A DNA stretch of 7,280 nt from assembly GCA_029267975.1 (NCBI GenBank), contig JAJUHH010000146.1, positions 1 to 7,280 of the forward strand. Reading direction: 5' to 3'. Shown piece after piece: positions 5,721-7,280 of the stretch. Under the pieces are notes generated by a model, which searched no databases, was not told the origin of the DNA, and was given only the letters and a program-made list of their open reading frames with translations. Within the stretch, counting starts at the first letter, position 1. Each line of letters starts with the position of its first letter. A program made the translations under genes and the position numbers. This DNA comes from Clostridiales bacterium. Its GTDB lineage: Bacteria; Bacillota; Clostridia; Lachnospirales; Lachnospiraceae.

Positions 5721-5727
5721 AAAGGTG
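5721..5727 (+). promoter_or_regulatory. Ribosome binding site that fixes a TTG start for the kinase
   Basis: AAAGGTG at 5721-5727 lies seven bases before TTG at 5735. An in-frame TGA at 5726-5728 overlaps it, so translation cannot begin further upstream, and the first in-frame ATG (5774) would remove the charged segment before the first membrane helix. Confidence 0.8.
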
Positions 5728-5734
5728 AATTTTC

Positions 5735-7213
5735 TTGAGACTGAAGGACAGGCTGATAACTGCATTTTTTATTATGATAGCAATGCCCATAATGTTGCTT
5801 TCTATTGCAGCGGGAACAATCATCAGTCTTCAGACAAATTCTATCCAGCAATCCTATGATGTAGATGTGAATACCATTCAGATTCTTACCAATCCCATAC
5901 AGATCCTTAACCGGGTTACCCGAGGAATCTATAATGAAATTAAGCTTGCCGCCCTTAGGGCCCCGGAGTCATTGGAGGATGAGACCCGTATTGAGCGCTG
6001 GAATGAAGAGCTGAAAAGCAGATACTCCTTTATTGCTATTCGGAAAAATAATGAATTTGTATATGTTGGAGATGAGGCAAGACTTACCCTTGTAAAAGCT
6101 AATTTACAAGGCTTTGGAGAATATAATACGGATGTTGACGGTGGTATGTATGTGGGGGGTAAGGCTCCCTTCCTGATAAAGGCACAGGACTTTTATTTTT
6201 CTGACGGGGCGGAAGGGACTATCTTTGTTATTACAGATCTGAATACCTTATTCCCCCAGATCAAATCCCTGATCTCCCAAAGTATCATTTCCTTCCTGAT
6301 GGTATTGATCCTGACCGCACTGATTCTGATGCTCTGGATTTACCGGAGTATCTTGCGTCCGCTTAATATCTTACGGATTGGTATGAATCAGATTAAGGAA
6401 GGGGATTTGGATTATTCCGTTGAATCAGAGACCCGGGACGAGATTGGGCAGCTTTGTGATGACTTTGAGGAAATGAGAATCCGTTTGAAAGAACTGATTG
6501 AAAGCCGCCTTCAGTATGAAGAAGATATTAAGGAATTGATCAGTAACATTTCCCATGATCTGAAGACCCCTCTGACTGCAATTCAGGGTTATGCGGAAGG
6601 CTTGATGGACGGGGTTGCGGATACGCCCCAGAAGCAGGAGAAGTACCTGCAGACCATCATGAGCAAAGCAAATGATATGTCCATTCTGGTGGATGAGCTG
6701 TCCTTCTATGCGAAGATTGATTGCAATACAATTCCCTATACCTTTAAGGATATTAATATCACAGACTGCTTTAACGATTGTGTGGAAGAGGTAAGTCTTG
6801 ACCTTGAGGTTAAGAATATTGAAATACAGTTAAATAATGAGCTTAATGAGGAGACAAAGGTAATCGCAGACGCTGAGCAGTTTAAGCGAGTGCTTAATAA
6901 TATTATCAGCAATGCTGTGAAGTATATGGATAAACCCAAGGGCCTGATCAAGCTGTCCTTAATTGACATTGGTTCTTATATACAGATCGCCATAGAAGAC
7001 AATGGGGCTGGTATTCCGAAGCAGGACCTTCCCTATATCTTCGAGCGTTTTTATCGTGCAGATGCTTCCCGCAATTCCAAGAAGGGCGGAAGCGGCCTTG
7101 GGCTTGCGATTTCAAAGAAAATCATAGAAGATCATGGAGGCAGGATCTGGGCGGAAAGCGAGCTCGGTGTGGGAACCGGCATCCTGTTTACCTTAAGAAA
7201 GAGTGAAAAATAA
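5735..7213 (+). CDS. Membrane sensor histidine kinase (HAMP-HisKA-HATPase_c)
   Basis: A 492-aa two-component sensor. A short basic N-terminus (RLKDR) precedes membrane helix 1 (about residues 8-30). An extracytoplasmic domain of about 150 residues (31-182) with a strand pattern such as FIAIRKNNEFVYVG suggests a PAS/Cache-like ligand sensor, but I cannot name the ligand. Membrane helix 2 is about 184-203, then a HAMP linker (about 204-258, including RPLNILRIGMNQIKEGDLDY). The phospho-acceptor is H274 in SNISHDLKTPLTAIQGYAEG. The catalytic domain shows an N box with N393, G1 box D422-N-G-A-G, F box IFERFYRAD, and G2 box GGSGLGLA at 451-458. All boxes are intact, so it should be active. Translation starts at TTG behind a good ribosome binding site. 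The gene is followed 25 bases later by a response regulator, its likely partner. Confidence 0.95.
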   Translation: MRLKDRLITAFFIMIAMPIMLLSIAAGTIISLQTNSIQQSYDVDVNTIQILTNPIQILNRVTRGIYNEIKLAALRAPESLEDETRIERWNEELKSRYSFIAIRKNNEFVYVGDEARLTLVKANLQGFGEYNTDVDGGMYVGGKAPFLIKAQDFYFSDGAEGTIFVITDLNTLFPQIKSLISQSIISFLMVLILTALILMLWIYRSILRPLNILRIGMNQIKEGDLDYSVESETRDEIGQLCDDFEEMRIRLKELIESRLQYEEDIKELISNISHDLKTPLTAIQGYAEGLMDGVADTPQKQEKYLQTIMSKANDMSILVDELSFYAKIDCNTIPYTFKDINITDCFNDCVEEVSLDLEVKNIEIQLNNELNEETKVIADAEQFKRVLNNIISNAVKYMDKPKGLIKLSLIDIGSYIQIAIEDNGAGIPKQDLPYIFERFYRADASRNSKKGGSGLGLAISKKIIEDHGGRIWAESELGVGTGILFTLRKSEK

Positions 7214-7238
7214 AGAGTCTGATTAGAAAGGAGTTTCT

Positions 7239-7280
7239 ATGAAAAGGATATTGATCGTTGAGGATGAAGTGGCTATTGCG
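7239..7280 (+). CDS. Response regulator, 5' end only (cut by window end)
   Basis: Fourteen codons, MKRILIVEDEVAIA, match the first beta strand and the acidic pair (E-D-E) of a CheY-like receiver domain, where the acidic residues coordinate magnesium for phosphotransfer to a downstream aspartate. AAAGGAG at 7227-7233 lies five bases before the ATG. With 25 bases between it and the histidine kinase stop, it should be cotranscribed and be that kinase's partner. The output domain lies outside the window, so its family (OmpR-like or other) cannot be told, though the HAMP-HisKA type of kinase most often pairs with OmpR/PhoB-like regulators. Confidence 0.9.
   Translation, partial: MKRILIVEDEVAIA

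Noticed and set aside
5521..5851. Two minus-strand open frames across the metK-kinase gap
   Set aside because: Both overlap the kinase start and its promoter region, lack good ribosome binding sites and have no recognisable domain.
1..7280. Defence system, prophage, transposon or CRISPR
   Set aside because: No transposase, integrase, phage or nuclease gene and no spacer-regular direct repeats; the only tandem repeats are in-frame coding repeats. The TPR/AAA-like protein alone is not enough to claim a defence role.

Overview
This 7.28 kb window looks like a chromosomal stretch from a low-to-moderate-GC Firmicute, most likely a clostridial organism of the Lachnospiraceae type. That assignment is inferred from strong AAGGAGG-type ribosome binding sites, TATAAT/extended -10 promoters, intrinsic terminators with U-tracts, an S-box (SAM-I) riboswitch in front of metK, and protein style. 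No 16S, tRNA, mobile element, CRISPR array or phage-like gene is visible.

Layout, left to right. (1) Bases 1-86 hold the end of an upstream unit: a long three-tier hairpin with a T-tract, read as a rightward terminator. (2) 251-1819 (+) encodes a 522-aa protein of unknown function with three parts: N-terminal TPR-like helices, a very acidic linker built from two tandem-repeat arrays (a pentapeptide and a hexapeptide register), and a C-terminal AAA-type P-loop domain. That last domain keeps Walker A but has an altered Walker B and stops before any lid domain. (3) 1890-2231 (-) is a small 113-aa protein resembling an SbsA-type Ig-like domain, convergent with the previous gene and ending in a hairpin whose U-tract suits the minus strand. 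(4) 2232-2625 is a divergent intergenic region with a good promoter for each flanking gene. (5) 2626-3924 (+) is murA, the first committed step of peptidoglycan synthesis. (6) 3939-4155 holds a promoter, a SAM-I riboswitch, an antiterminator and a terminator, followed by metK at 4220-5407 (+), then an intrinsic terminator. (7) 5735-7213 (+) is a membrane sensor histidine kinase starting at TTG, followed 25 bases later by the first 14 codons of a response regulator cut by the window end.

Functionally these are mostly independent transcription units: cell-wall precursor synthesis (murA), S-adenosylmethionine synthesis under feedback by its own product (SAM-I/metK), and a two-component signalling operon (kinase then regulator). 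The TPR/acidic-repeat/AAA-like gene and the Ig-like gene are the least understood parts. I see no convincing new multi-gene system. The best candidate for something undescribed is the 522-aa protein with its repeat architecture and apparently degenerate ATPase domain.
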